Shown: positions 41,485-49,357 of the stretch, piece after piece
How positions within the stretch are numbered: the stretch's first letter is position 1
Layout: each line of letters opens with the position of its first letter
From: Parabacteroides goldsteinii
GTDB lineage: Bacteria; Bacteroidota; Bacteroidia; Bacteroidales; Tannerellaceae
NCBI RefSeq assembly: GCF_015550595.1
Contig: NZ_JADNBB010000010.1
Location: 124,001 to 188,000 of the forward strand
DNA: 64,000 nt
Direction of reading: 5' to 3'
Notes under the pieces: model-generated
The model's input: only the letters and a program-made list of their open reading frames with translations
What the model was told of the DNA's origin: nothing
Databases searched by the model: none
Made by a program: the position numbers and the translations under genes

Positions 41485-41754
41485 ATGACAATACTAAAAT
41501 TGTTATTAATCTGGCTGTTATTCATCCCTTGCGCCATTCTGAATGGTGGACTGCGGGAGTATGTATTAATACCATCAATCGGTAAACAGAAGAACGCTAC
41601 ATTTATTAGGATCGGGATTGTTTGGTGTATACTAACTATCCTGTTCGAAACCCTCATGGGCTTATCTGGTGGCAAATCCCTCAAAGAACTGCTAAACGCA
41701 TACAATATTGCCAGAGAAAACTCTTTAATTGATAGAACTCGTTTTGAGTTGTAG
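41485..41754 (+). pseudogene. Shortened small membrane protein, probably degraded
   Basis: 89 codons: ILKLLLIWLLFIPCAILNGGLREYVLIP, then GIVWCILTILFETLMG, then KSLKELLNAYNIARENSLIDRTRFEL. The order (N-terminal helix ending in L-R-E, a later helix ending in E, then a K-E-L-L-N-A-Y-N segment) resembles a family of about 120-160-residue Bacteroidetes membrane proteins. The central helix and the final membrane helix seem to be missing and the tail is out of character. It could still be translated, but I think it is a deleted remnant. Confidence 0.45.
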
Positions 41755-41775
41755 GCTCTGTAAAGCCAAAGTAAA

Positions 41776-41865
41776 TTACTCATAGAAACGTACGGGGATA
41801 GTGTATCTTATCTGAATAACCTTTCCCCGACGTTTACCTGATTTCCATTTAGATACCTTATTCAT
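41776..41865 (-). pseudogene. C-terminal remnant of a TonB-family protein
   Basis: On the minus strand a 29-codon piece reads NKVSKWKSGKRRGKVIQI, then RYTIPVRFYE and stop. This is the hallmark end of TonB C-terminal domains (W-K-P-G-K-x-x-G-K, then V-x-Y-T-V-P-V-x-F). An in-frame stop lies just before its first Met and no upstream TonB domain or membrane anchor is present. It is a scrap of a former gene. Confidence 0.6.
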
Positions 41866-41892
41866 TCAAGCGTTCGGACGAAGAAGAACAGA

Positions 41893-42420
41893 TTACTTCA
41901 GTGCCTCAACCACCTGGGGCAGCATCGTCCAGATAGCGTTTTCGCACTGTGCTGTGTAGAAATTGCCATCGATCTCGGATTTTTCGTCGGTAGCCTGGGC
42001 AGACTGGATAGCAGGCTTTGCCAACGGGTGAACGGCCACTTTCTTTCCTTTCGTAACGCCTGCGATCTCAAACATCATCGCAGCGGCACAATGTCCGATC
42101 ATGATCTTGCCTTTATCACCAAAGGCTTTGATAACGGCCAGCATATCCTGATTGTACTGCTTGCCGGCATTTTCGCTGAACACCGGAACGGCATCGCCGC
42201 AACCGAACACCAGCGCATCGAACTCGTCTTCATGCCCTTTCAGGTTGGCAACCACATCATCCACGATCAGCTTGATACCTGAATTTGTCTTGATCTCTGT
42301 CGTCTCGGCAACAGCAAATACCTTATAAGAAATTCCATTTTCAAAAAATGCTTCCAGATACTGGAACAACCCTGATCCGTTCACCGGATTTACTGCTAAA
42401 ACTGCTACTTTCTTTGACAT
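41893..42420 (-). CDS. DJ-1/PfpI family protein
   Basis: 175 residues from ATG 42420 (KKVAVLAVNPVNGSGLFQYLEAF). The alpha/beta DJ-1 fold is visible: the first strand, the DALVFGCGDAVPVF strand-turn, and the nucleophile elbow IMIGHCAAAMMFEIAG with the expected cysteine. The last part (KKVAVHPLAKPAIQSAQAT) is less conserved. Members act as glyoxalases, deglycases, proteases or redox sensors; which applies is unclear. It is divergent from an HxlR regulator 165 bases away, with a good promoter between, so redox/aldehyde regulation is plausible. Confidence 0.83.
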   Translation of the reverse strand: MSKKVAVLAVNPVNGSGLFQYLEAFFENGISYKVFAVAETTEIKTNSGIKLIVDDVVANLKGHEDEFDALVFGCGDAVPVFSENAGKQYNQDMLAVIKAFGDKGKIMIGHCAAAMMFEIAGVTKGKKVAVHPLAKPAIQSAQATDEKSEIDGNFYTAQCENAIWTMLPQVVEALK

Positions 42421-42479
42421 AATTGTAATTATTAAGTGAAACAATAGTTACCTTTCGTAAGTTTATTACCTTTGTGCAG

Positions 42480-42510
42480 CAAATATAGATGATCCGAGCG
42501 AAAGAAACAA
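42480..42510 (-). promoter_or_regulatory. Promoter of the DJ-1/PfpI gene
   Basis: On the minus strand TTG (42510-42508), 20 bases, TATATTTG (42487-42480). Predicted start of transcription about 55 bases before the ATG. A plus-strand -7-like TACCTTTG (42467-42474) overlaps and could serve the HxlR gene. Confidence 0.6.
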
Positions 42511-42585
42511 GAACGCACCTCGGAATAAGCTACTTACACGCAGGTAACCATTATTGAGTTTCAACTTCATACGAAAAGAAATAAA

Positions 42586-42939
42586 ATGAAAAATTTTCAT
42601 CCTACAGGAAATTGCCCGGTCCGGGACGTCCTCAGTCGGCTTGGCGACAAATGGTCGATGCTGGTCCTAACTACACTGAGCGCGAACGGCACGATGCGTT
42701 TCAGCGATATCCACAAGACCATCGACGATATCTCGCAACGGATGCTGACCGTCACGCTCCGTACCCTCGAATCCGACGGCCTCGTGCACCGCAAAGTCTA
42801 TCCCGAAGTGCCGCCCCGCGTGGAATATTGCCTCACGGAAATGGGCACGACGCTCATGCCTCATATCCAGAGCCTGGTAGATTGGGCACTCGGACATATG
42901 GACGAGATTCTGACTAGCCGGGAGACGGCCAAAGGATAG
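42586..42939 (+). CDS. HxlR family transcriptional regulator
   Basis: 117-residue winged helix of the HxlR/MarR-like family: NCPVRDVLSRLGDKWSMLVLTTL with the conserved Cys before the first helix, RFSDIHKTIDDISQRMLTVTLRTLE (recognition helix) and the wing HRKVYPEVPPRVEYCLT. The N-terminal cysteine is often the redox or aldehyde sensor in this family (e.g. YodB, HypR). It is divergent from the DJ-1 gene and likely controls it. Confidence 0.92.
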   Translation: MKNFHPTGNCPVRDVLSRLGDKWSMLVLTTLSANGTMRFSDIHKTIDDISQRMLTVTLRTLESDGLVHRKVYPEVPPRVEYCLTEMGTTLMPHIQSLVDWALGHMDEILTSRETAKG

Positions 42940-42951
42940 AGGCAGTTGCTT

Positions 42952-43887
42952 TCAAATGCAGATCTTGCCGATCAACTCCCGGACGACCGTTTTCAAAGCT
43001 TCCGGCGCGATGATCTCCGCCCGGTCGGCAAACGACAGGTACCAGTGGCCGAACTTGTCGAGCGAATAGGTCCGGTATTTCTGGACGAAGTACTCCCCAT
43101 CCGCCACCTCCTCATAAAGTCCGTAAGTGTATTTGGAAACTTCCGTATCGCGTGCCACGTCGCGGTGGACGCGGAGCGTCACTTCGATCTCGTCCTCTAC
43201 ATCATAGATCCGGGGGATCAGCTCGTCGAGCGGAAGATGCTCCTCCTCGAAACCGTTTTCGCCCAGACAAAGGTGGACGATTCTGCCGAGATGGAAGGTG
43301 CGGTAATCCCTCCTTAACTTGCACCAGGCGAGGACATACCAGATACCGCCCATGAAGAACATACCCTGGGGTTCGATCGTACGGTGGGTGACCTGGTAGT
43401 TGTAGCCCGCCTTGTAGGTCATGACGAGCTGTTTCTTGTTCAGCAACGCCTTCATAAGGGTTTGCAGGACGTTGGCAGAGGCGGTGCGCGTATTCTGGTG
43501 GATACCCGAGATACGGATATAGGGGTCGAAATGATGGAGGATATCCTTGTCGGCCGTCCGCAGCACGGCACGTATCTTGTCCATCCCGCTGCGGAATACA
43601 TCGTAGGTATCGCCATCGGTCTGATGGCAGACCAGTTTCTCCGCCACGAGGAAAGAGAGGGCCTCGTCAATCGTGAACATCAGGGGCGGCAGCTTGAAAC
43701 CGTCCACCAGCGAGTAACCCAGCCCTGCCTCACCACCGACAGGGATACCCGACTCTTCCAGCGAACGGATATCGCGATAAACCGTCCGGAGACTTACACC
43801 GAACTGATCCGCTATCTCACGTGCGGTGACGACCGGGCGGGATTGCAGCTTGACCAGTATAGCGGATATTCGTTCCAGGCGGTTCAT
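42952..43887 (-). CDS. WYL-domain transcriptional regulator (YafY family)
   Basis: 311 residues from ATG 43887: an N-terminal DeoR-type HTH (RLERISAILVKLQSRPVVTAREIADQFGVSLRTVYRDIRSLE), the GEAGLGYSLVDGFKLPPL hinge, and a WYL domain (about 140-220; GMFFMGGIWYVLAWCKLRRDYRTFHLGRI) with a WCX C-terminal extension. The WYL domain binds single-stranded nucleic acid or nucleotide-like ligands in some members. A minus-strand -7 box TATCTTTG is at 43923-43916. It converges on the HxlR gene and is followed, on its promoter side, by a PPOX gene. Confidence 0.9.
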   Translation of the reverse strand: MNRLERISAILVKLQSRPVVTAREIADQFGVSLRTVYRDIRSLEESGIPVGGEAGLGYSLVDGFKLPPLMFTIDEALSFLVAEKLVCHQTDGDTYDVFRSGMDKIRAVLRTADKDILHHFDPYIRISGIHQNTRTASANVLQTLMKALLNKKQLVMTYKAGYNYQVTHRTIEPQGMFFMGGIWYVLAWCKLRRDYRTFHLGRIVHLCLGENGFEEEHLPLDELIPRIYDVEDEIEVTLRVHRDVARDTEVSKYTYGLYEEVADGEYFVQKYRTYSLDKFGHWYLSFADRAEIIAPEALKTVVRELIGKICI

Positions 43888-43949
43888 TGTGTGCGTTTGT
43901 CGGATTGATTGGTGACAAAGATACAACTTTTACGTTACCGGCAGCGGGA

Positions 43950-44378
43950 TCAGCAGATCATCGCCCGGATAGAAGCCGGGATAAGGCGGATGATGCAGAT
44001 GCCCTCTCCCGTCGGTCCTTCGGGTGAGTATTCGTTCATCCAGTCTTGCCAGAGTTCGCGTTTCAATGCTTCGTCGGTGATGATCTCGGCTTTGCCTGCG
44101 ATCTGGACCTGTCCGCTCTCCATCGTGGCGTACATCACTTCACAGCGTGGGTCCAGGCGGAGGTTCGCCAATTTCTGACAGCTGGCTTCTGTCGCAAAAT
44201 GGAGTTGCTGCAAGGTCTGGCCTGCCAGGTTGTTAAGTCCCGATAGGCGTGGCCCAGTCTCCGGGTTGTTGGTGGCAACAATACCATATTCAAATCCCCG
44301 AATGAACTTTTCCGCTTCTTCCACCTGCTCTTTCGTCATCCCCGCAACTTCCCCTAAATAAAACAATTTCATTTCCAT
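43950..44378 (-). CDS. Pyridoxamine 5'-phosphate oxidase family protein
   Basis: 142 residues, split-barrel FMN fold: EYGIVATNNPETGPRLSGLNNLA, FATEASCQKLANLRLDPRCEVMYA, GQVQIAGKAEIITDEALKRELW and a C-terminal CIIRLIPASIRAM. It differs from the 31240 PPOX gene and belongs to the haem/flavin-binding general-stress group; the reaction is unknown. A -7 box TACCTTTG is on the minus strand at 44423-44416. It lies just upstream of the WYL regulator on the same strand (62 bases). Confidence 0.83.
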   Translation of the reverse strand: MEMKLFYLGEVAGMTKEQVEEAEKFIRGFEYGIVATNNPETGPRLSGLNNLAGQTLQQLHFATEASCQKLANLRLDPRCEVMYATMESGQVQIAGKAEIITDEALKRELWQDWMNEYSPEGPTGEGICIIRLIPASIRAMIC

Positions 44379-44618
44379 CTTCGTAGTTTTTAATGTTAAT
44401 ATTCGAACTGTGAAGCAAAGGTATGGGGAGGGGGTGACAACAGTATGTCAGCAGGGAAGAGATTATTTCGTACTAATTACGAAAATATATTCTCGAACGC
44501 ACCGCCTGTCTTCATAGAATTTTTTCTTTACTTTTGCCCATGAATATTTTCGGACAATCTCTATTTCTTTTTCATACATTTGCGAATCGACATAACCATA
44601 TACATAAATCATCTTATT

Positions 44619-44957
44619 ATGAACGACAAATTAAACATTCTCTGGACAACCGACAATAAAGACACCATATTCAATATGTTATCGATGTACACCCTCAACT
44701 CCAAAAAGAGAGACTGGTGGAAAGAAGTGAACGTGATCCTTTGGGGAGCCTCCGTTAAACTCGCCGCCCGGGACACGCAGGTGCAGACGGAAATCCTGGA
44801 AATGCTTCAAGCAGGCGTCACCGTCGAAGCCTGCCAGGACTGCTGCGAAAGGTTCGAAGTGAAGCCAATCATCGAGAAACTGGGTGTTACCGTCAGATAC
44901 ATGGGGGCCCCGCTAACCGAATATCTCAAGAACGGAGAAAAAATATTGCCCCTTTAA
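44619..44957 (+). CDS. DsrE family sulfur-relay-like protein
   Basis: 112 residues from ATG 44619 (MNDKLNILWTTDNKDTIFNM). The fold matches DsrE/DsrF-like proteins: the first strand ILWTT, the VNVILWGASVKLAA strand-helix and a LQAGVTVEACQDCCERFEV segment with a Cys pair near the DsrE active position. The family moves persulfide sulfur in some bacteria; here the role is unknown. A -7 box TACATTTG is at 44575-44582. Divergent from the PPOX gene. Confidence 0.8.
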   Translation: MNDKLNILWTTDNKDTIFNMLSMYTLNSKKRDWWKEVNVILWGASVKLAARDTQVQTEILEMLQAGVTVEACQDCCERFEVKPIIEKLGVTVRYMGAPLTEYLKNGEKILPL

Positions 44958-45014
44958 CGGGCGACATATCCTTATACAATTCTCTTTATTTTATACACCG
45001 AAATACACAACATT

Positions 45015-45431
45015 ATGGAACCTCTGATTTTAAAAGACAAAAACGTTTTCCCCACTAATGAAGTCATCGCCGACGTTCTCGATGCAAGTTTTCCCGCATT
45101 CGAAGAATTCAGCGCATCGGCCGCAGCCGCCGACCTGACACTCGAGTGGAACTATTACAACGACGGGAAGGCCTGGTTATGCAAAGTCCTGTCAAAGAAG
45201 AAAAACCTTGCCTGGCTGGTCATCTACCAGAGCTTTTTCAAAGTCACTTCCTACTTCACGGAAAAACACCTGGACCGTATCGCCGGGATGGAAATTACGG
45301 AAAGCATCAAAGAAGAATTCTACCGGGCCAAACCCAGCGGAAAACTCATCCCTATGACCGTTGCCATCACCGAAAAAGAGCAGGTGGAGGATGCCTTATC
45401 GATGATACTTTTCAAAAAAGGATTAAAATAG
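45015..45431 (+). CDS. DUF3788 protein
   Basis: 138 residues resembling the DUF3788 family: LKDKNVFPTNEVIADVLDASFPAFEEFS, LTLEWNYYNDGKAWLCKVLSKKKNLAWLVIY and a C-terminal RAKPSGKLIPMTVAITEKEQVEDAL. This DUF1801/DUF3788-like fold is common next to GyrI, AraC and DUF3795 genes; no function is known. It is between the DsrE and DUF3795 genes, 6 bases before the latter, so the pair is likely one transcript. Confidence 0.85.
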   Translation: MEPLILKDKNVFPTNEVIADVLDASFPAFEEFSASAAAADLTLEWNYYNDGKAWLCKVLSKKKNLAWLVIYQSFFKVTSYFTEKHLDRIAGMEITESIKEEFYRAKPSGKLIPMTVAITEKEQVEDALSMILFKKGLK

Positions 45432-45437
45432 AAGCAT

Positions 45438-45893
45438 ATGCAACCCAACGAAATCATAAAGAAACATATCGCCCCCTGCGGACTTCACTGCGGGGGCTGC
45501 TTTGCCTTCAACGGAGGCAAGATACAGAAACACAGCGGTGAACTCGCTAAAAGCCTGGGTAACTTCGATGTCTACGCCCAACGTTTCGTCACCATGCTCG
45601 ACGAACCTGTCTTCGAAAACTACCAGGCGTTCAAAAGTATGCTGCATTACTTCTCGGAAACCAAATGCAACGGCTGCCGCGAGCAACAATGTGCCTTGTT
45701 CAAAAGCTGTAATGTCAGGGATTGTTTCCGCCAGAAGGGAGTCGACTTCTGCTATCAATGTGACTCGTTCCCCTGTTCACAGACCGGATTCGACGAGCAT
45801 CTGTACAAGCGTTTCATCTCGATCAACGAAAAGATACGCGAAATCGGCATCGAAAACTATTACGACGGGATCAAGGATCTTCCCAGATATTAA
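45438..45893 (+). CDS. DUF3795 cysteine-rich protein
   Basis: 151 residues with the DUF3795 cysteine pattern: HIAPCGLHCGGCFAFNGGK, CNGCREQQCALFKSCNVRDC and DFCYQCDSFPC. At least ten cysteines suggest zinc or iron-sulfur binding, but no function is known for the family. It starts 6 bases after the DUF3788 gene. The next gene has its own promoter. Confidence 0.87.
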   Translation: MQPNEIIKKHIAPCGLHCGGCFAFNGGKIQKHSGELAKSLGNFDVYAQRFVTMLDEPVFENYQAFKSMLHYFSETKCNGCREQQCALFKSCNVRDCFRQKGVDFCYQCDSFPCSQTGFDEHLYKRFISINEKIREIGIENYYDGIKDLPRY

Positions 45894-45920
45894 CAACACG
45901 CCGCATATTCGCCAGTCCCG

Positions 45921-45953
45921 TTTGGGAAATCAGATTAAAATCGAGTACCTTTG
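45921..45953 (+). promoter_or_regulatory. Promoter of the aspartate dehydrogenase-like gene, probably giving a leaderless mRNA
   Basis: TTTG (45921-45924), 21 bases, TACCTTTG (45946-45953). Initiation normally falls 5-8 bases after the -7 box, i.e. at 45958-45961, and the ATG is at 45959. Confidence 0.7.
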
Positions 45954-45958
45954 CCTGC

Positions 45959-46747
45959 ATGGAAAAGTTAGTAATTGTCGGATGCGGACGGCTCGGAGGT
46001 ATCGTAGCCGACGCTGTGATCAAAGGCATTTTGCCCGAATATGAGTTAGTGGGGGTCTACTCCCGTACAATCTCCAAAGCAGAAAACCTGGCTGCCCGGA
46101 TGCAACAACACGGGAAACCTTGCCGGGTATGTGCGACCATCGAAGAATTGCTTGCCCTGAAACCGGACTATCTGGTGGAAGCCGCCTCGCCTGCCGCCAT
46201 GAAAGAACTGGCGTTGCCTGCACTGAAAAACGGCACTTCCATTGTCACCCTTTCGATCGGGGCGCTGGCCGACGACCTCTTTTATCGCGAGGTAGCGGAG
46301 ACAGCCAAGGCAAACGGTACCCGTGTCTACCTAGCCTCCGGGGCTACCGGCGGCTTCGATGTGTTGCGGACTGCCGCCCTGATGGGAAACGCCACCGCCC
46401 GTTTTTTCAACGAGAAAGGCCCTAACGCCCTGAAAGGAACCGCCGTCTACGATGAATCGCTGCAAACGGAACAGCGCGTCGTCTTCTCCGGAAATGCGGT
46501 GGAAGCCATCCAACTCTTCCCGACGAAAGTCAATGTTACGGTAGCGGCCTCGCGGGCTTCGGTAGGACCAGCGAACATGGAGGTGACAATGCAGTCCACC
46601 CCCGGATTTACGGGCGATACCCAGCGGGTAGAGATCAGGAACGATCAGGTGCATGCCGTCATCGACGTCTACAGCGCAACGGCAGAGATAGCAGGATGGT
46701 CGGTAGTGAACACCCTGCTCAATATCACCTCACCCATCGTATTCTGA
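45959..46747 (+). CDS. L-aspartate dehydrogenase-like protein
   Basis: 262 residues. An N-terminal Rossmann domain (LVIVGCGRLGGIVADAV; G-x-G-x-x-G, then VGVYSR) is followed by the DUF108 catalytic domain (VYLASGATGGFDVLRTAAL, FSGNAVEAIQLFPTKVNVTVAASRASVGP). The family oxidises L-aspartate to iminoaspartate with NAD(P), and can feed NAD synthesis, but related proteins act on other substrates. The Met at 45959 starts the first strand, so no later start is possible, and the promoter implies almost no 5' leader. The last 18 bases overlap the convergent dehydrogenase gene. Confidence 0.84.
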   Translation: MEKLVIVGCGRLGGIVADAVIKGILPEYELVGVYSRTISKAENLAARMQQHGKPCRVCATIEELLALKPDYLVEAASPAAMKELALPALKNGTSIVTLSIGALADDLFYREVAETAKANGTRVYLASGATGGFDVLRTAALMGNATARFFNEKGPNALKGTAVYDESLQTEQRVVFSGNAVEAIQLFPTKVNVTVAASRASVGPANMEVTMQSTPGFTGDTQRVEIRNDQVHAVIDVYSATAEIAGWSVVNTLLNITSPIVF

Positions 46748-47614
46748 GAGGTTAGCCAGTACTTTTTCGCTCAGGCGGTCGAACGCCTGGCGTGTACGGC
46801 CGGTCGACACCTGCATGCAACGTACGTGCGGATGGCTCAACAACTGGGCGTTGCCCAAAGCACCTGCGGTATCGCAGAAACAAAGGTTGTCGCCTTCCAG
46901 CCACTTCACAAACGGAGTCTCGTCCCAGGCGGGAGACAACCCCGTATTGAACAATATCTTTTTATTTCCGAGCTGCTCAAATTCCGCTTCATGCAGCAAG
47001 ACCGTGTTCTTATTCAGGCAGCAGCAAACCACTTCGCTTTGTGCCAGCAACTCACCCAGTGGCTGGAAACGGTAGCCCTTCCTGCGCGCCTCTTCCTTCT
47101 CGCTCCGGGCGAAATAGGCGACATCGGCACCAAAGAACTTCAGGGCATCGGCTATCATCCCACCGGACTTACCCAGCCCGACGATCCCCACTTTCAACCC
47201 GGTGATCTCACGAGGCATCTCATCCCATACCTCCTGTCCGAAGCCGTGCAAGCAACGAACCAGCTCACTGATAACATACTCCACCACCCCTTCGTCGCCA
47301 TAATCGCGGATACCAGTCACAACAATCCCCCGCTCATTGGCATAGCGGATATCGACATTGGCACTCTCCGGCGAGTAAAGGGAACAGCACATCCCGATAT
47401 AGCGGACATTCGGGCATTTCTCCAGTGCCGCCCGTTCGATTCGGGAGGTGTAACTCAAAAGGACAGCGTCCGCATCCCCGATACGGGCAGCCACCTCTTC
47501 ATCCCCCGAGGGTATGTCATCGTACATAACTACTTCTTTCGCAAAATCTTGCAATTTCTTTTCTGCTGACGGAATCAGGTTTACAGGCTCTATCGCCACA
47601 AGTTTATTGAACAT
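46730..47614 (-). CDS. D-2-hydroxyacid dehydrogenase family protein
   Basis: 294 residues. The N-terminal lobe (VAIEPVNLIPSAEKKL, VLLSYTSRIERAAL, NVRYIGMCC) and the NAD-binding lobe (GLKVGIVGLGKSGGMIADALKFFGADVAYFAR) fit the D-isomer 2-hydroxyacid dehydrogenases. The C-terminal part (NKKILFNTGLSP, NLCFCDTAGAL, SHPHVR) is a divergent version in which the usual catalytic Arg-Glu-His set is not obvious, so substrate and activity are uncertain. It converges with the aspartate dehydrogenase-like gene with an 18-base overlap. Confidence 0.8.
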   Translation of the reverse strand: MFNKLVAIEPVNLIPSAEKKLQDFAKEVVMYDDIPSGDEEVAARIGDADAVLLSYTSRIERAALEKCPNVRYIGMCCSLYSPESANVDIRYANERGIVVTGIRDYGDEGVVEYVISELVRCLHGFGQEVWDEMPREITGLKVGIVGLGKSGGMIADALKFFGADVAYFARSEKEEARRKGYRFQPLGELLAQSEVVCCCLNKNTVLLHEAEFEQLGNKKILFNTGLSPAWDETPFVKWLEGDNLCFCDTAGALGNAQLLSHPHVRCMQVSTGRTRQAFDRLSEKVLANLSEYDG

Positions 47615-47712
47615 GAATATTTCTGCTTATTTGTTTCCTCACAAAATTAATCCTTTTCGGTAAGAAACAAAAGACTATTTCCATCCATTCTTCCCTTCTC
47701 TCCCCTATTTGC

Positions 47713-47761
47713 GCATCTGTTATGCTGCCGGAAAGCATCTGTTATGCCATCGAATAGCATC
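47713..47761. repeat. 22-bp-period palindromic array (GCAT-CTGTT-ATGC)
   Basis: GCATCTGTTATGC occurs at 47713 and 47735, and its first half GCATCT at 47757, exactly 22 bp apart. The word is a hairpin (GCAT/ATGC, loop CTGTT); the 9-base spacers differ (TGCCGGAAA, CATCGAATA). It lies upstream of the GrpB gene and upstream of the convergent-side dehydrogenase, in the divergent intergenic region. It has the same period as the arrays at 8971 and 59344. Confidence 0.85.
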
Positions 47762-47810
47762 TCTTTCCCGGAAATTCCCTATCTCGAAAACTTATCTTAT
47801 CTTTGGAAAC

Positions 47811-47873
47811 ATGGATACAAAGCAAACAACAATCAACCGGATCAACATCGTGATCGAATGTAAAGCAGCATGA
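47811..47873 (+). CDS. Possible 20-residue leader peptide or AraC remnant
   Basis: An ATG at 47811, six bases after a -7 box TATCTTTG (47798-47805), opens a 20-codon frame (MDTKQTTINRINIVIECKAA) whose TGA overlaps the GrpB ATG (ATGA). The start of the peptide resembles the first residues of AraC/GyrI regulators such as the one at 48505. It may be a real coupled leader or a scrap of a lost regulator. Confidence 0.3.
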   Translation: MDTKQTTINRINIVIECKAA

Positions 47874-48436
47874 AAAATAAGAATTTGAACGAAATGAGTA
47901 ACGAAGAACTCTGGCAACTGTTCCCGATCATCCTCTCGGCACACGACCGGGACTGGCCCAAGCGTTACGAAACAGAAAAAGACCGCCTCGTAAAAGCCAT
48001 AGGAGCGGAAAACATCGTCCGTATCAGCCATATCGGAAGCACATCCGTACCGGGACTGACAGCCAAACCGACGATCGACATATTGCTGGAAATACAACAG
48101 GAAACCGACCTCGCCCGCCTCATCCCGACCATCGAAGCGGAGGGCTACATCTATTCCCTCCAACCCGGAAATCCGCCTCCCCATATGATGTTTATGAAAG
48201 GCTATACCCCCGAAGGCTTTAAAGGTCAGGCCTTCCACCTCCACGTAAGATACTCCGGCGACTGGGACGAACTCTATTTCCGCGACTACCTTCTCTCCCA
48301 TCCCGACACGGCGCAAGCCTACGGAGAATTGAAAGTCAAACTACAAAAAGAGCACGAACATGACCGCGACGGCTACACCGATGCGAAAACCGGTTTCATC
48401 CGCGAAATAACAAACCGGGCAAAAGAACAGATTTGA
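47870..48436 (+). CDS. GrpB/UPF0157 nucleotidyltransferase-like protein
   Basis: 188 residues of the GrpB family: IVRISHIGSTSVPGLTAKPTIDILLEI, with the nucleotidyltransferase-type G-S-T-S and D-I-x-L pattern, GNPPPHMMFMKGYTPEG, FHLHVRYSGDWDEL and FRDYLLSHPDTAQAYGELK. Members of this family are nucleotidyltransferase-fold proteins; some relatives act in cofactor or antibiotic metabolism, but the substrate is unknown. The ATG overlaps the stop of a possible 20-residue leader frame. Confidence 0.9.
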   Translation: MKNKNLNEMSNEELWQLFPIILSAHDRDWPKRYETEKDRLVKAIGAENIVRISHIGSTSVPGLTAKPTIDILLEIQQETDLARLIPTIEAEGYIYSLQPGNPPPHMMFMKGYTPEGFKGQAFHLHVRYSGDWDELYFRDYLLSHPDTAQAYGELKVKLQKEHEHDRDGYTDAKTGFIREITNRAKEQI

Positions 48437-48504
48437 ATTTGGCCGGATTGGACAACTTCCGGTCAATATAGATTGCCTACTTTTGTCCCTAAAGAATCAG
48501 AAGC

Positions 48505-49350
48505 ATGCGAAGCAGTACCGAAAATATCTATCAGAAAAAGGTGAACCAGGTAATCGATTACATCAGCGCTAACCTGCACCAGCCGTTACAACTGGACGTT
48601 ATAGCCGGAAGGATCTGTGTATCCCGGCGGCAGTTGTTCCGCATCATGCGCTCCGCCCTCAACGAATCCCTCTATGCCTACATGGCCAGGCAGCGGATGG
48701 AACGGGCCATCATGTATATGCAGACGGAGGAGATGACGCTGGCCGAGCTGGCCGCGCGGGTAGGCTACGACAATCCGCAATCGTTCTCGAAAGCCTTCAG
48801 GAAGCTGTTCAGAATCTCGCCGAAAGCCTATATCAACGGGTTGAACGCCCGCTTGCAGGAATATGTGAAAAACAGCAGCGGCAAATACGAAACCGTCCCT
48901 TCGGAAATCTGCGAGGAGGAAGACCTGAATCTGATTTATATCCGCATCGTGGGACAGTACGGGGAGGAAAAGCCTTACGAAACGGCCTGGAACAAGCTGA
49001 TAAAGTTCCTGGAAGAAAAGCAGGTACTATCCGCCGCCACCCGCTTCATCGGCCTGAGCTTCGACGATCCGAACGTCACCACAGCCGGACAATGCCGCTT
49101 CTACGCCTGTGCAACGGTGGATAAGCCAGTCGAAGCGGCAGGCGTCTTCGGCACACTCCGGCTGCGGAAAGGGAAATATGCCGTTTATACGTTGAAAGGC
49201 AGTTATTCCAGCCTGCAGGAGTTTTACAACAACATCAGCATCAACTTCAACCACACCATCCGCCACGGGATGCCTTTCGAGGAATACATCCATTACACCG
49301 GGACGGACAGCGAAGCGGCTCTAACCAAGATTTACATACCCATAAAATAA
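48505..49350 (+). CDS. AraC family regulator with GyrI-like effector domain
   Basis: 281 residues. The N-terminal AraC double HTH (about 10-110) reads VNQVIDYISANLHQPLQLDV, VSRRQLFRIMRS and RVGYDNPQSFSKAFRKLF. It is followed by a GyrI-like ligand domain (about 135-280): LIYIRIVGQYGEEKPYETAW, GLSFDDPNVTTAGQCRFYACAT and KGKYAVYTLKGSYSSL. This pairing of HTH first and effector second is the Rob/SoxS-like drug-response type. It is 7 bases before the GNAT/YoaP gene, so probably one transcript. A -7 box TACTTTTG is at 48478-48485. Confidence 0.9.
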   Translation: MRSSTENIYQKKVNQVIDYISANLHQPLQLDVIAGRICVSRRQLFRIMRSALNESLYAYMARQRMERAIMYMQTEEMTLAELAARVGYDNPQSFSKAFRKLFRISPKAYINGLNARLQEYVKNSSGKYETVPSEICEEEDLNLIYIRIVGQYGEEKPYETAWNKLIKFLEEKQVLSAATRFIGLSFDDPNVTTAGQCRFYACATVDKPVEAAGVFGTLRLRKGKYAVYTLKGSYSSLQEFYNNISINFNHTIRHGMPFEEYIHYTGTDSEAALTKIYIPIK

Positions 49351-49357
49351 AATCATC

